64,000 nucleotides of DNA from Vicugna pacos. Taxonomy: Eukaryota; Chordata; Mammalia; Artiodactyla; Camelidae. The notes under the pieces were generated by a model. That model did no database searches and was not told the origin of the DNA. It saw nothing but the letters and a program-made list of their open reading frames with translations. Position 1 is the stretch's first letter. Each line of letters begins with the position of its first letter. Positions 50,901 to 59,499 of this stretch are shown here, piece after piece. The position numbers and the translations under genes were made by a program. The stretch is taken from assembly GCF_048564905.1 (NCBI RefSeq), contig NC_132996.1, positions 39,170,001-39,234,000 of the forward strand, in the 5' to 3' direction.

Positions 50901-53900
50901 ATGCTATAATATTAAAATTTACTTTTAATCTTATAGCATATTGTTTTACTTTATATTTCTTGGAAAAAATTGGTTAAGATACACATTTTTCTTAAAAACT
51001 GTTATGAATTATGAATAAGTGAATTGTTATCAGTTGGACTGATTTGAGGCTTCATAAAAAAGAAAGAAGCCTTTTTCTGTAACATGTTGATACTTCTTGT
51101 AATACTTCTGTAAACCATTTATAATTAGTTATATTTTAATTATCTATTTTCTAAGGTATTAAATTCAGTTTTTGCATTTATAACTTTTAAACTTTAGATG
51201 TCAATAGTGATGGCTTCCTAGATGAACAAGAATTAGAAGCCCTATTTACTAAAGAGGTAAATGAACTCATTATTCAATGCTTTTCCTCTATTTCCTTTCT
51301 ATAATCTTCCTTTCCTTTATGTTGGTTTTAAAATTTTCTTTTCTTTTTAGTTGGAGAAAGTATACGACCCCAAAAATGAAGAGGATGATATGGTAGAAAT
51401 GGAGGAAGAAAGGCTTAGAATGAGGGAACATGTAATGAATGAGGTATGTTTTTAAAGTTTATCTGTTACTTCTATGGATTATTCAAGTTCTTGCAATAAA
51501 TCTTACCATAAAGTGGAAAATAAATATATAGACTAGGTATTTAATTGGGTTTTGCACTTTTGATCCAGAATAGTCAGTAGATTCCCTTAATGTAAATAAA
51601 ATTATTTGTAACTACTTTAAAATATTTAAAAAGATTAGGATGCTTTTCCAATGGCATTTCCAATGCTATTTCTCAAAATCATGATTTTAAAAAATGTACG
51701 TGAAATAATGCTGTAAAACATTCTTTTAGAAGTAAAAAATAAAGTAGCCATTATTTGATATTTTAAATGCTGTATTAGTTTTTGCTAAGAAATTCAAAAC
51801 CTCAATACTTTAATGGTTTATAGCAACAAATATTTATTTCTTGTTCACATTATTAAGCTGAAAAATCTGAAATAGATATCATAGGCAGGATAACTTAAGC
51901 CCACTGTTCTGCTTCACTGATTTTCACCTGATATTTGAGCTATTCGTGGTGAATTGGGATTTCTGTTGACTGCTGGTATCCCAAGTAACTAATGAATTTA
52001 TTCAAGTTCACTTTTGTAACTGAACTTGAAGAGTCATTGAAGAGGATTTGGAAATGTTGTCAACTGTAGTTTTGATTTATAGTTAGTTGTTTGTTTTTAG
52101 GTAAAAATGTTGAGTGCATTTTAACTTAAACTCCTTTCTCTTGGCCAAAACAGCCCTCCTCCTGGAAAGGTTATGTCTCTTGCTCAACCACTTGGCTTCA
52201 AGAGGAATTATACATGGTGTGGTGAGGAAGGAAGATAATTCTAGCCTAGCTAGTCAGATCAGCAGACTTAAAGTTGGTGATCTTTGGGAGTATCGGGTAT
52301 TTTCAAAATTGAATTATATAGAAGAGAAAGATATTTTCTGATTCTAGAATAATATTGAGAGTTCTGTTTCAGTTTTTTTCCCCTCATTTTCTATGGATGT
52401 TAGGCTAGCCCTAATTGCTGTAAGCTTATGTAATAGCATCTTTTAGAAGAATTTCTAGTGTCTAAATAATGAAAAAGAGTTATTTTATTCAACATACACA
52501 TTTTTCTTTAATCAGGTTGATACTAACAAAGACCGATTGGTGACTTTAGAAGAGTTTTTGAAAGCTACAGAAAAAAAGGAATTCTTGGAGCCGGATAGCT
52601 GGGAGGTAATAAAACCCACTTGAAATTGGTTGTACGGTTCAAGAAATTCTGCATCAGTCTATTCTAACTTTAACCTTTATTCCCCATTATGTTTGCATGT
52701 ATAGTCTTACCAACTTGGCTTTTCATATAAAATGTCACCATAAAATAAAAACTTGATTTCTTGGAAAGCTGTGGCAATTGATCTCTATTGATAATCACAT
52801 TGCGTATGATTAGGAGTCTTTTTAAAACTGTAAAATAATGTTCAGTTTTGAAAATTAGAAATATCATGTATTTAAAGAATGAGTTAGAAGTTACCTGTAA
52901 CTCTACCAGCCAGAGGTAGACACTTAAATTATGCATTTTGTAACAACAATTTGGGAATTGTATATTTAGTATATGCATATATAGCATATAGTGTATAAAT
53001 AGTGTACTGTCCCATTTTTAATTTACATATACACGTAAATTTATATCCGTATATTTTTAAACGGCTTCATACTATATAAATGATTTTTTGTTTGTGAAAT
53101 TCTGTTTTTTTAATTCAGCAATATTTCATGAACATTTTCCAATGCCATTTCTCAAAATCACAATTTAAAAAATAACCACTTACCATATACTTGTGTGGTT
53201 ATCATGTATTTGTATAGCCATTCTTCCAGATTTAGACATTATGAGTCAATCTCAATTTTTTTTTTACTCTGATAAATAACACTATGATGACTACCCATTT
53301 GTTCATGCACTTTTGGGCATCTGTGATGATTTCTCTGGGATTAATTCCTAGGAATAAAACTATTTGCAAGGTTTCTGAACATTTTTTAGTCTCTAAATAT
53401 ATCTGTCAGATTGCTCCAGAAAGGTGTTCCAATTTATACCATCACTTGCTATATATAAATGAGTGCATAGACATCCTGTAATGAATGCTTGAGAGGTACC
53501 ACCCCAAATAGATTGAAGAAGAAACATTGTCTTTTTCTATATAAAATATAAAATAAATATAAAATAAAAGATTACTATTTTAATTAGCTTTTTAATTGTC
53601 CAGAAAACAGTTTGAGATAGGATGTTCAACTGTCATAGTTTACCTAGGACTGAGGAGTTTCCCAGGATGTAGAACTTTTCAGTGCTAAAACTGGGTCAGT
53701 CTTGGACAAATTGGGAGAGTTGGTCATTTTAGTTTGAGGTTAAATAAATCAGCTTTTTTGTTGTAAGTTTTTGTCTAACATTTAATATATTTCTGGACAT
53801 TGGTGAAGAAGAATGCTATGATTATTTGAACATGAATTCTCTTTAGTGCTTCTCGTGAACGGGATCAATAGATAATTATATACCTTTTTCACTTTGACGT

Positions 53901-55582
53901 AATTTCAGATTTACACACACAAAAACTTGCAAGAATAAACAAGGAATTCCTGAATACCTTTGACCCAGATTCCCATTTTACTACATTTGCTTTCTCCTGC
54001 TCCTTTTCTCTCTTTCTACATTTTTCATCTCTTTCTGTGTGTGTATCTGTATATAACATATATCGTTATTTTTGAGTGTAAGTTGCAGATGCTGCTGCTT
54101 TAACCTTAAATACTGGAGTGTGTATTTTTTGCAAACAAGGATTTATCATACATAATCACAGTAAAATAATCAGTGCTACACACACAATACTATTCTCTAA
54201 TCTGTAGACTTTATTGAGATTTTTGTCAGTGTTCCCAGTATTGTCCTTTATAGCAAAAGAAATTCCAAGATCTTGCATTGGAGTTAGTTGTAATGTCTTT
54301 CTAACCTCCTTTAACCTGAAACAGTTCCTGAGTCTTTGTATCTCATAGCACTGATATTTCTAAAAACTACAGACACTTTTGTACTTTGCTAATCATAGAA
54401 TTTTAAGGCTGAATCAGACCTTCTTGTTTTATTTCTAAGGTTATTCTTTTCTCATTTTTTTCTTTTAGACATTGGATCAGCAACAGTTCTTCACAGAAGA
54501 AGAACTGAAAGAATATGAAAATCTTATCTCCGTGCAAGAAATTGAACTGAAGAAAAAGGCAGATGAACTTCAGAAACAGAAAGAAGAGCTGCAACGTCAG
54601 CATGAACAACTTGAGGCTCAGAAGCTGGAATATCATCAGGTGGTGTTTTGTAAAAGGCTTGTGGCATTAAAAAGGATTTTAGGGGCTTTGCTGAAAGCCC
54701 TGTGTTTTTGTAGTATAATATTTCAATGTACTAGTCTCTATAGAATTTTAAATTTTAGTATTTTTTTAAACTGCATTGTTGAATATTACTCTAAATTTTA
54801 GAATTTGAATATCCCATTTTGGAAAACAATTTTCAGTCAATTTGTTATGCTTTGTCAAAGGTCAAACATATCAGAGAAAATCAAATAATTCTTACTTTTG
54901 AGACAGTCTTTTTCCATTCACTAGGTTGTACAGCAGATGGAACAAAAAAAATTACAAGGAATTTCCCCATCAGTGCCTGGTGGAGAATCAAAGATCCAAC
55001 CACGTATGTAATTTTGTTTAATTTCTTTGTTTGTTTAAGGATATAAAAAATTGAACAAATAGAAATTCACATTTATTAGAAGTATAATTTCAAATCATTA
55101 ACATCTGTGCTATTTTCTATATACTTGTAGAAACAGAACAACTTGTATTACAGAAAAATGAAAAAGCCACTAAAATTTTTTATGCATCAGCACATTTCAA
55201 AAGCTATATAGTTTGATAGCCAGATTTATGGTAAAATGATTTGTTTTATTGTTATTATTATTATTTTAAATGGAGGTACTGGGGATTGAACCCAGGACCT
55301 TGTGCATGCTAAGAATGCACTCTACCACTGAACTATACCCTCCACCCCCAAGTTATTATTAGTTTAAAAATGATTTATTTTAATATTATTAGTAATTCTT
55401 CCTAATCTATTAATAATATTATTAGAGGACATGCTTTTTAATTGTAATCTATGATTAACTAAGCATATTTAAAAAACAAGGACTCAATATATCTCTCTCT
55501 ATATAAAAGAATATTAGAATAAAAGAAAATACCTTTAAAATGAGAGCATGTTTGCATGTTTTTTTTTTGAACAGACATTTAA
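38917..55582 (+). CDS. NUCB2: Nucleobindin-2 / pro-nesfatin (12 coding exons, 419 aa)
   Basis: Joining twelve exons gives an uninterrupted 419-residue protein that matches my memory of human NUCB2 (420 residues) almost throughout. NUCB2 is a Ca2+-binding protein of the Golgi/ER, cytosol and nucleus, and is secreted as the precursor of nesfatin-1, an appetite-lowering peptide. Visible parts: signal peptide 1-24 with the mature chain starting VPIDID; nesfatin-1 25-106, followed by the dibasic Lys107-Arg108; a charged basic region (about 170-220); EF-hand loops at 254-265 ([12 protein letters not shown]) and 306-317 ([12 protein letters not shown]); the FLEPDSWE segment, near the family's G-alpha-binding motif; and a leucine zipper (L347, I354, L361, L368, L375, L382). 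All introns are GT-AG with consistent phases and no stops. One glutamine is missing after Leu in the KLQQ tract relative to human. Promoter: CpG island at 23.4-24.3 kb. Confidence 0.98.
39061..39618. other. NUCB2 intron between coding exons 1 and 2
   Basis: 558 bases. No named repeat seen apart from a T-run near 39,534-39,548. Confidence 0.6.
39619..39726 (+). CDS. NUCB2: NUCB2 coding exon 2 (residues 49-84)
   Basis: Starts [11 protein letters not shown] and ends DIEDIK. It carries the nesfatin-1 mid-segment linked to its anorexigenic activity in rodents. The acceptor (cttaatttgaag) has a poor pyrimidine tract. Position 69 is Ser; the human protein has Lys and mouse Pro as I recall them. Donor gtaaat. 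36 codons, phase 0. Confidence 0.96.
39740..40260 (+). repeat. Ancient interspersed repeat (family A) in NUCB2 intron
   Basis: 'catttgagcatgccggacac', 'gaggtcatgacaggctaaaa' and 'cagagggccttgtacatcat' then 'gcaggaagcttttcaaaggt' run collinearly with the copy at 15,430. Confidence 0.45.
40855..41270 (-). mobile_element. LINE-1 3' end, antisense
   Basis: T-run, then 'aattgaagtatatttgacat', 'ggacatttgtatatattgtg' and 'tttgtctttctctgtctgac', the reverse complement of a LINE-1 3' UTR and ORF2 end. Confidence 0.85.
41822..42023 (-). mobile_element. Camelid-type SINE with expanded tail
   Basis: Antisense SINE with a clear 'gggattgaacccaggacctt' and 'actgagctataccctccccc'. It is flanked by a perfect 16-18 bp duplication ending ctgaatgtacttttgt at 41,806-41,821 and 42,026-42,041. 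Its middle is replaced by a tetranucleotide array. Confidence 0.93.
41865..41946. repeat. Compound tetranucleotide microsatellite
   Basis: GGTC units grade into GTCT units and then about 15 perfect ATCT units, inside the SINE. Likely polymorphic. Confidence 0.97.
42120..42275 (+). mobile_element. MER5A-type hAT element
   Basis: 'tctcagtggttctcagattt', 'gcatttctgaagttcccagg' and 'ccacacttgagaaccattg' give terminal inverted repeats and body of MER5A. Confidence 0.75.
42720..43175 (-). mobile_element. LINE-1 ORF2 3' region, antisense
   Basis: 'cccctggcaaccattaagct', 'aatggagtcgtacaaaatat' and 'gaatggaattgcagggtcat' are the reverse complement of an old LINE-1. Confidence 0.85.
43435..43561 (+). 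CDS. NUCB2: NUCB2 coding exon 3 (residues 85-126 plus 1 nt)
   Basis: Encodes [11 protein letters not shown] to KLDSLQ. It contains the Lys107-Arg108 pair where prohormone convertases release nesfatin-1. Acceptor ttgttaacag, donor CAAG|gtaagt. It leaves one base in the split Asp codon. Confidence 0.97.
43830..45880 (+). mobile_element. LINE-1 ORF2 fragment interrupted by another LINE-1
   Basis: Sense ORF2-like sequence runs 43,830-44,230 and resumes at about 44,640 ('agaaaaggcatttgacaaaa', 'tttgctgatgatataattat') to about 45,880, in correct LINE order. An opposite-strand 3' UTR sits between. Old and broken. Confidence 0.75.
44262..44605 (-). mobile_element. LINE-1 (L1MA/L1MB-type) 3' UTR nested in a LINE-1
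   Basis: 'ggtacagagatttcccatac', 'cagagtggtacatttgttat' and 'agtatcatacagagtagttt' match the L1M 3' UTR block, in reverse orientation. Confidence 0.8.
46005..46180 (+). mobile_element. MER5A-type hAT element
   Basis: 'agaatcacctggagagctag', 'ggatctcacctccagatatt' and 'tctggagatgagtaatctgc' follow MER5A. Confidence 0.65.
46909..47050 (-). mobile_element. Camelid-type SINE with perfect target duplication
   Basis: Antisense SINE ('aggaggtactggggatcgaa', 'ctaccacttgagctatac') flanked by the 16-bp repeat taaccagacccctgtt at 46,893-46,908 and 47,051-47,066. It was inserted into the LINE-1. Confidence 0.95.
47254..47303. repeat. Two abutting perfect hairpins
   Basis: Arms 47,254-47,264 / 47,270-47,280 (11 bp, loop ccttg) and 47,281-47,289 / 47,295-47,303 (9 bp, loop ttagg), with no base between the two structures. 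Confidence 0.9.
47725..47820. repeat. CA/TG-rich simple sequence
   Basis: Irregular cacacata/tgtgtg repeats, ending in a (TG) run near 47,804-47,816. Frames read through it are artefacts. Confidence 0.85.
47930..48570. other. Right part of the NUCB2 intron before coding exon 4
   Basis: AT-rich unassigned intron sequence, no named element. Confidence 0.4.
48571..48674 (+). CDS. NUCB2: NUCB2 coding exon 4 (residues 127-161)
   Basis: Completes Asp127 and reads [11 protein letters not shown] to DMLIKA. Part of the nesfatin-2 section. Acceptor tttcctttcag, donor gtgaga. Phase 1 at the left, 0 at the right. Confidence 0.97.
48962..49590 (-). mobile_element. LINE-1 3' end and ORF2 end, antisense
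   Basis: 'aaattgaaatatagtcagtt', 'ccctgtgctatacagtataa', 'gtccatccatgttgctgcaa' and 'agtattccattgtataaata' are the reverse complement of an artiodactyl-type LINE-1, fairly well preserved. Confidence 0.9.
50120..50305 (+). CDS. NUCB2: NUCB2 coding exon 5 (residues 162-223)
   Basis: Reads [10 protein letters not shown] to NHPKVNHP. A Lys/Glu-rich, helix-prone stretch that includes the basic region described as DNA-binding in this family. Acceptor ttgcattatag, donor gtaaga. 62 codons, phase 0. Confidence 0.97.
50508..50598 (+). CDS. NUCB2: NUCB2 coding exon 6 (residues 224-253 plus 1 nt)
   Basis: Reads [12 protein letters not shown] to FFKLH, the lead-in helix of EF-hand 1. Acceptor after a T(9)-rich tract and ctcacag; donor CATG|gtgaca. 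Leaves one base of Asp254. Confidence 0.97.
50599..51197. other. NUCB2 intron between coding exons 6 and 7
   Basis: No named repeat seen. AT-rich. Confidence 0.5.
51198..51256 (+). CDS. NUCB2: NUCB2 coding exon 7 (residues 254-273, EF-hand 1 loop)
   Basis: Encodes the calcium loop [12 protein letters not shown] with Asp at 1, Asn at 3, Asp at 5, Gly at 6 and Glu at 12, all canonical ligands. Acceptor aaactttag, donor gtaaat. This 20-codon exon is too short to be noticed without its neighbours. Confidence 0.97.
51351..51443 (+). CDS. NUCB2: NUCB2 coding exon 8 (residues 274-304)
   Basis: Acidic linker between the EF-hands, [13 protein letters not shown] to REHVMNE. Acceptor ttttctttttag, donor gtatgt. 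31 codons, phase 0. Confidence 0.97.
51444..52515. other. NUCB2 intron between coding exons 8 and 9
   Basis: Mostly unassigned. About 51,770-52,000 looks like a worn dispersed repeat of a type I cannot name ('gtattagtttttgctaagaa', 'ttatttcttgttcacattat'). Confidence 0.35.
52516..52605 (+). CDS. NUCB2: NUCB2 coding exon 9 (residues 305-334, EF-hand 2)
   Basis: Contains the second loop [12 protein letters not shown]. Arg replaces the usual Gly at loop position 6, as in other NUCB2 proteins. It is followed by FLEPDSWE. Acceptor tttaatcag, donor gtaata. 30 codons, phase 0. Confidence 0.97.
52960..53475 (-). mobile_element. Very old LINE-1 ORF2 fragment, antisense
   Basis: 'cttcatactatataaatgat', 'gggattaattcctaggaata' and 'cagattgctccagaaaggtg' follow the reverse complement of LINE-1 ORF2. 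Confidence 0.6.
53895..54370 (-). mobile_element. Old LINE-1 (L1M-type) 3' UTR, antisense
   Basis: 'cttgcaagaataaacaagga', 'taatctgtagactttattga' and 'gttcccagtattgtccttta' match the same L1M class as 17,560. Confidence 0.5.
54469..54639 (+). CDS. NUCB2: NUCB2 coding exon 10 (residues 335-391, leucine zipper)
   Basis: Reads [13 protein letters not shown] to KLEYHQ. Heptad hydrophobics at 347, 354, 361, 368, 375 and 382 form the zipper used for dimerisation in the family. Acceptor ttttcttttag, donor CAG|gtggtg, which fits because the next exon begins GTT (V392). Confidence 0.97.
54925..55003 (+). CDS. NUCB2: NUCB2 coding exon 11 (residues 392-417 plus 1 nt)
   Basis: Reads [11 protein letters not shown] and GISPSVPGG to KIQP. 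One Gln fewer than human at KLQ(Q)GI. Acceptor attcactag, donor CCAC|gtatgt, leaving one base of the His codon. Confidence 0.95.
55262..55351 (-). mobile_element. Camelid-type SINE, short copy
   Basis: 'tggaggtactggggattgaa' to 'actgaactataccctccacc', antisense, with gttattatta at 55,251-55,260 and 55,352-55,361 as a low-complexity target duplication. It lies in the last NUCB2 intron, about 220 bases before the final acceptor. Confidence 0.9.
55575..55582 (+). CDS. NUCB2: NUCB2 coding exon 12 (His-Ile-stop)
   Basis: After the acceptor ttttttttgaacag the exon supplies AC ATT TAA, giving the C-terminus QPHI. Human ends EPHI, which decides this acceptor over others further right. The 3' UTR follows directly. 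Confidence 0.95.
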
Positions 55583-55720
55583 AGTCCGAAGTCCACCAGA
55601 ACTTAGAAGAAAACTCTTAAGTCATCATCTGTGTCATCTTTTTACCTCCCTTCCTTTTTCTCTGCCCAATAAATATTTTAAAGCATATATGGAATAAAGG
55701 ACGATACTTTTTAAATGAGA
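55583..55720 (+). terminator. NUCB2: NUCB2 3' UTR and polyadenylation signals
   Basis: Short 3' UTR with AATAAA at 55,668-55,673 and again at 55,693-55,698. Cleavage is expected around 55,690-55,720. The second signal lies at the start of the duplicated terminal-exon copy. Confidence 0.85.
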
Positions 55721-55828
55721 ACTTTTTTTTTGGACCCAAATAGTTAAAGATTGAAGTCTACCAGAACCAGGAAGGAAACAAACTCAGTATCTGTTCTCAT
55801 TTTCATACCTCCCTTCTTTTTTCTTTCT
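55692..55828 (+). repeat. Tandem duplicate of the NUCB2 terminal exon region
   Basis: A diverged direct copy of 55,517-55,664, lying immediately after it. Paired landmarks are gaataaa(a)g, (t)aaatgaga, the T-run, ag|(ca)ttaaag, gaagtc(c/t)accagaac and cttccttttt-like pyrimidines. It keeps a potential acceptor (ccaaatag, 55,743), after which the frame would read Leu-Lys-Asp-stop instead of His-Ile-stop. Use as an alternative last exon is untested. Confidence 0.75.
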
Positions 55829-58800
55829 TTAGTGATTTAGTTCTTCTTAGTGATTTAAATAAGTGGCCTTATGCCCGTAATTTAATCAAACTGTCAGTAA
55901 CTATTTAAGTGAGAAGCTCCATCCATTGCTTTTAGAATAAATTGCTCTCACTTACTCATAAAGATACTCTTTTATGGGTGCTTATCATACCCTAGCTCAA
56001 TAAATGTCTCTTTGATATTGATAATTCTTCTCCTGAGAAGACCATAGTATTCCTTGGTGTTTCTTAGAAACCTTTTTCTACTTTCAGCAACCTTACCTGT
56101 GATAAATTCTTCTACTGAATAGCTTTTGCTGTATCAGTTCAGGTCATTTTTCATTCATATTTTTGCTTTAAACTCCATCATTTAAGATCAGGTTTTGCTA
56201 CATGTAACAGAAAAACCAAAGATAACAGTGGTTTAAACTGAATAGTTTTTGCCTTTTACATAAAAGAAACCTGGAAATAGGTGATGTCTAGGTGTCTGAC
56301 TTTCTGCTCTGCTCTCCTCAGTGCATGGTTTTCATCCTCAAGTTTTACTTCAGTCTCAGTGTCCAAGATGACTTTTGCAGGCAGTGGGGAAGGGCAACAA
56401 AAGCAACTTCCTCCAGCTGATGCAGCTTTCCCAGAGAACCACACAGCATTTGAATTTGCATCTCATTGGCCAGGATGGTGGCATATGGCCATCCAGCTGC
56501 TAGGGAAGCTGAGAAATCCATGTAGCAATGGCACCAGCTGAAAGTTAGGATTCTTTAACTAAGGAAGAATTTCTTTTAAGAAGGGAAGAAGGAATGTTTG
56601 GTAGGCAATTTATAGTTTTAACTTAAACAGCCTTTTGGCTACCTAAATATCTATGTACATTCTTCTGAAACATAGAAAATGCTCATTTCCCCCACCCCAA
56701 AAAGGAAACCACCAAAACCCAATCCGTTATTGCGTGTAGCTCAAAGCCCATGATATATGAGTATAGTCCCGTCCATCCGGTCAAGATGTGGTTTCTTATG
56801 TTTTGGCCATCTAAAAACTAAAGAGCATCATGTCCGCCCCATGAGCAATGTATGAATAATTAGGTACAGGATAACTGCAATAAAATCAACCTTTTACAAG
56901 AGGGAAAAACAGCAAACGTACCAGGCATCTATCTCTAACAATTTAAAATATACTGCTCGGCAGAAATAGCAAGGTCTCTCTGCTCCGTCCAGAAATACAT
57001 TCTTTCATTTTTCCATCAGGCCACCCCTGATGCATCTTTCTGGGAGGAACTCCTTTTTCCGATGTCCTCAGGGGCCTTTGGCATTGCCCTCTAGGAAGTT
57101 TTTATTGTCCATTAATCTTCAAGGACACAAGTGGGCATTGGAAAGTGTCCCCTTCTTAGTGGTTGAACAGCCTTTGCACTTCACTTCCTGTTGGTGTGGC
57201 TCTGGGGCCTTGGGAAATGTAACAGATAGTCACAGGCTGTTTGAGGCCGGGTTTAGGGTTTTTGTTTTTGTTTTGTTCTGCTTTTTGGCAAGACAGTTCC
57301 CTGTCTTAGTATGTTTCTGGTCTGTTTTCTTCAATTGTTACCATGAGAAACCACAAAGATCTTGTAAGACATAGTTCTTGACAATGAACCTCATCTTTTA
57401 CTTGCTGGCCTCTGTGTTCTTTTTCTCCACTTAGGTCTTAAGTGAATGGTGCCTACCTGGGATCGTTTTAAACTATAGGCTTGGATGGGGATGACAATCA
57501 TCTTAATCTGATTTTTTTTCTTTAGGATGGCTCTCGTTACTTGGCAGAAAATTCTTAAAGGACGTTTCTTGGAAAGGTTGTGAAAGCTTTGGCACTTTCC
57601 TCAGAACCTTTACTTATAACTGTTTCAGTTTAGAGTGAAGTAGTTGACTTCTTCAATTCTTCAGAGCTCCAGATTTGGGACTGTGTGAATTTATTTGGTA
57701 GATAGAGAGCAGTTCCCTTAGCAAAGCTGTATTCCTTTCCATCTCTGCAGACCTGTTCACCCTAGCCAGAGTCACATCTCTCTTGCAGGACTTTGCTGAA
57801 AGAGGCAAGATACAGCCCACACATGCTAGCGTTCTGAAGTTCTACCACCTCTTTCTCTGATACCTTAACCTCAGTTGGCATGTGGTATCACTGCCCAAAG
57901 CCCTACCTCCTCCACGAAGCCAATTCCATTTTTAAGATCCTTTTAGTTGCTACACATTACTCCTAGCTACCAAATGTAGTTGCTACAGGTTAAGATTCTT
58001 GGTTGTAGGTAATGGAACCTTCTTAGCTATTAAACAGAATGGGATTGTTAGGGGGAATAGACGGCTCATGGCATCTTTGGGAGGGCTAAAAAAACAGAAC
58101 TTAGGCTGAACTTCTAGGAACTGCATCACAAGAGTGGGCTGCCAAAGAAGCTGCTGCTTTTGGAACAATCAAGAAGCTGGCTGCCAGATCAGGAAGCTAC
58201 ACCCTGGATTAGGAAACCACTGAACAGTTGCCAGCTCCAGAACCACACCACTTCGGCCGTTCTTTGGTTCAGCAAAAATGGATACTTGGTGTCCTGCTTC
58301 TCTCCCCATGTTACTCGGTTCTGAGTACAAGTTTCAAGTGAGTGCATCTGACTGTTTGGACCAATCATATCTGGGACCCTAGCTGCAAGGGAGGTTGGGA
58401 AATAATATTTAACTTTCCTACCCCTCTATTGCAGAATTACATGTTTAAAGCTATTGAGTGAACCAATCTACTGTAATACCTCAAAATTTTACATTGTTTC
58501 TCTTAACAATAATAATTTTTAAAACTCTTAGTTCTCCTTTTACAAATTTTAAAATAATCATTGCATACTGCTTCAAACACTTCAGATTTTTTTCCTTAAA
58601 TCATGGATCCCAAAGTTAAATATAGCAAACTAAAAGAGTTCTGCTTATATTCAGTTTAAAAAACCCATAAAAATCACTCAGCAGAGTATATTTCTATAGA
58701 GATGGAGAATTCCTATCTCTTTGTTTAAACTGTAGGAAATATTTTTAAATGGTCTAGAATATCCTTTTGTTGTCTCTATCTGTAACTGGTATTGTGATAA

Positions 58801-59216
58801 GACAGGGATTTACCTGGGATAAATTTTTTTAGATAGTGGACTGGGGTTAAATCAGAAAGTAATTGGAGACAACAGTATTGTACCACAATTATGTAATGTG
58901 ACAGTATCACTGCAACAGCAGTCGTATTACAATATATTAAATGCATCAAAGTAACACATTTTATACCTTAAATTTACACAGTGTTATATATCAAATATAT
59001 TCAATTAAAGAAAAAAATAATCGTAGAAGAACTTAGAGAAATTTTTAAAATGCTTTTCTGGCATGAGTAAATAATGGATATTAATGTAGACATACCTCAC
59101 AGCTTCCAACAAATTATTATAATTTATATTATTAAGAGAAAAGAATTGTTACCCTAAGATTATATATGGACATAAAAAATTCCAGTACTTATGAGTGTTG
59201 GGCATTTACAAGTGAC
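55829..59216. other. NUCB2-NCR3LG1 spacer, left part
   Basis: No exon seen. About 56,190-56,540 and 58,000-58,420 resemble one worn dispersed repeat ('ctacatgtaacagaaaaacc' and 'ccctagctgcaagggaggtt') that I cannot name. A LINE-1 3' scrap lies at about 58,940-59,012. A frame of 114 codons at 57,030 has no recognisable domain. I looked for an Ig V-type exon and found none. Confidence 0.45.
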
Positions 59217-59227
59217 CATTGTTTCTT

Positions 59228-59488
59228 TCCTTTATTTTTTTTGTAGGGGGAGATCTATTTATTCACTTACTTTTAGGGGAGGTACCAGGGATTGAACCCA
59301 GGACCTCATGCATGCTAGGCATGTGCTCTACCACTTGAGCTATACCCTCCCCCAAAACTGCTTTTTTTTTTGAAGGGGGAGGTATTTAGGTTTATTAATT
59401 TATTTTTAGAGGAGGTACTGGGGATTGAACCCAGGACCTTGTAAATGCTAGGCGTGCACTCTACCAGTTGAGGTATATCCTCCCCCTT
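59228..59488 (-). mobile_element. Two adjacent camelid-type SINEs sharing one target duplication
   Basis: Two antisense SINE copies (about 59,228-59,355 and 59,370-59,488) lie in the same orientation, separated by aaaactgc and a T-run. A single 11-bp duplication (cattgtttctt) flanks the pair at 59,217-59,227 and 59,489-59,499. The two copies differ at several positions. Confidence 0.9.
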
Positions 59489-59499
59489 CATTGTTTCTT

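Noticed and set aside
57030-57374. Plus-strand frame of 114 codons downstream of NUCB2
   Set aside because: Considered as a missing B7-H6 IgV exon, but it lacks the Ig cysteine/Trp pattern and flanking phase-1 splice sites.
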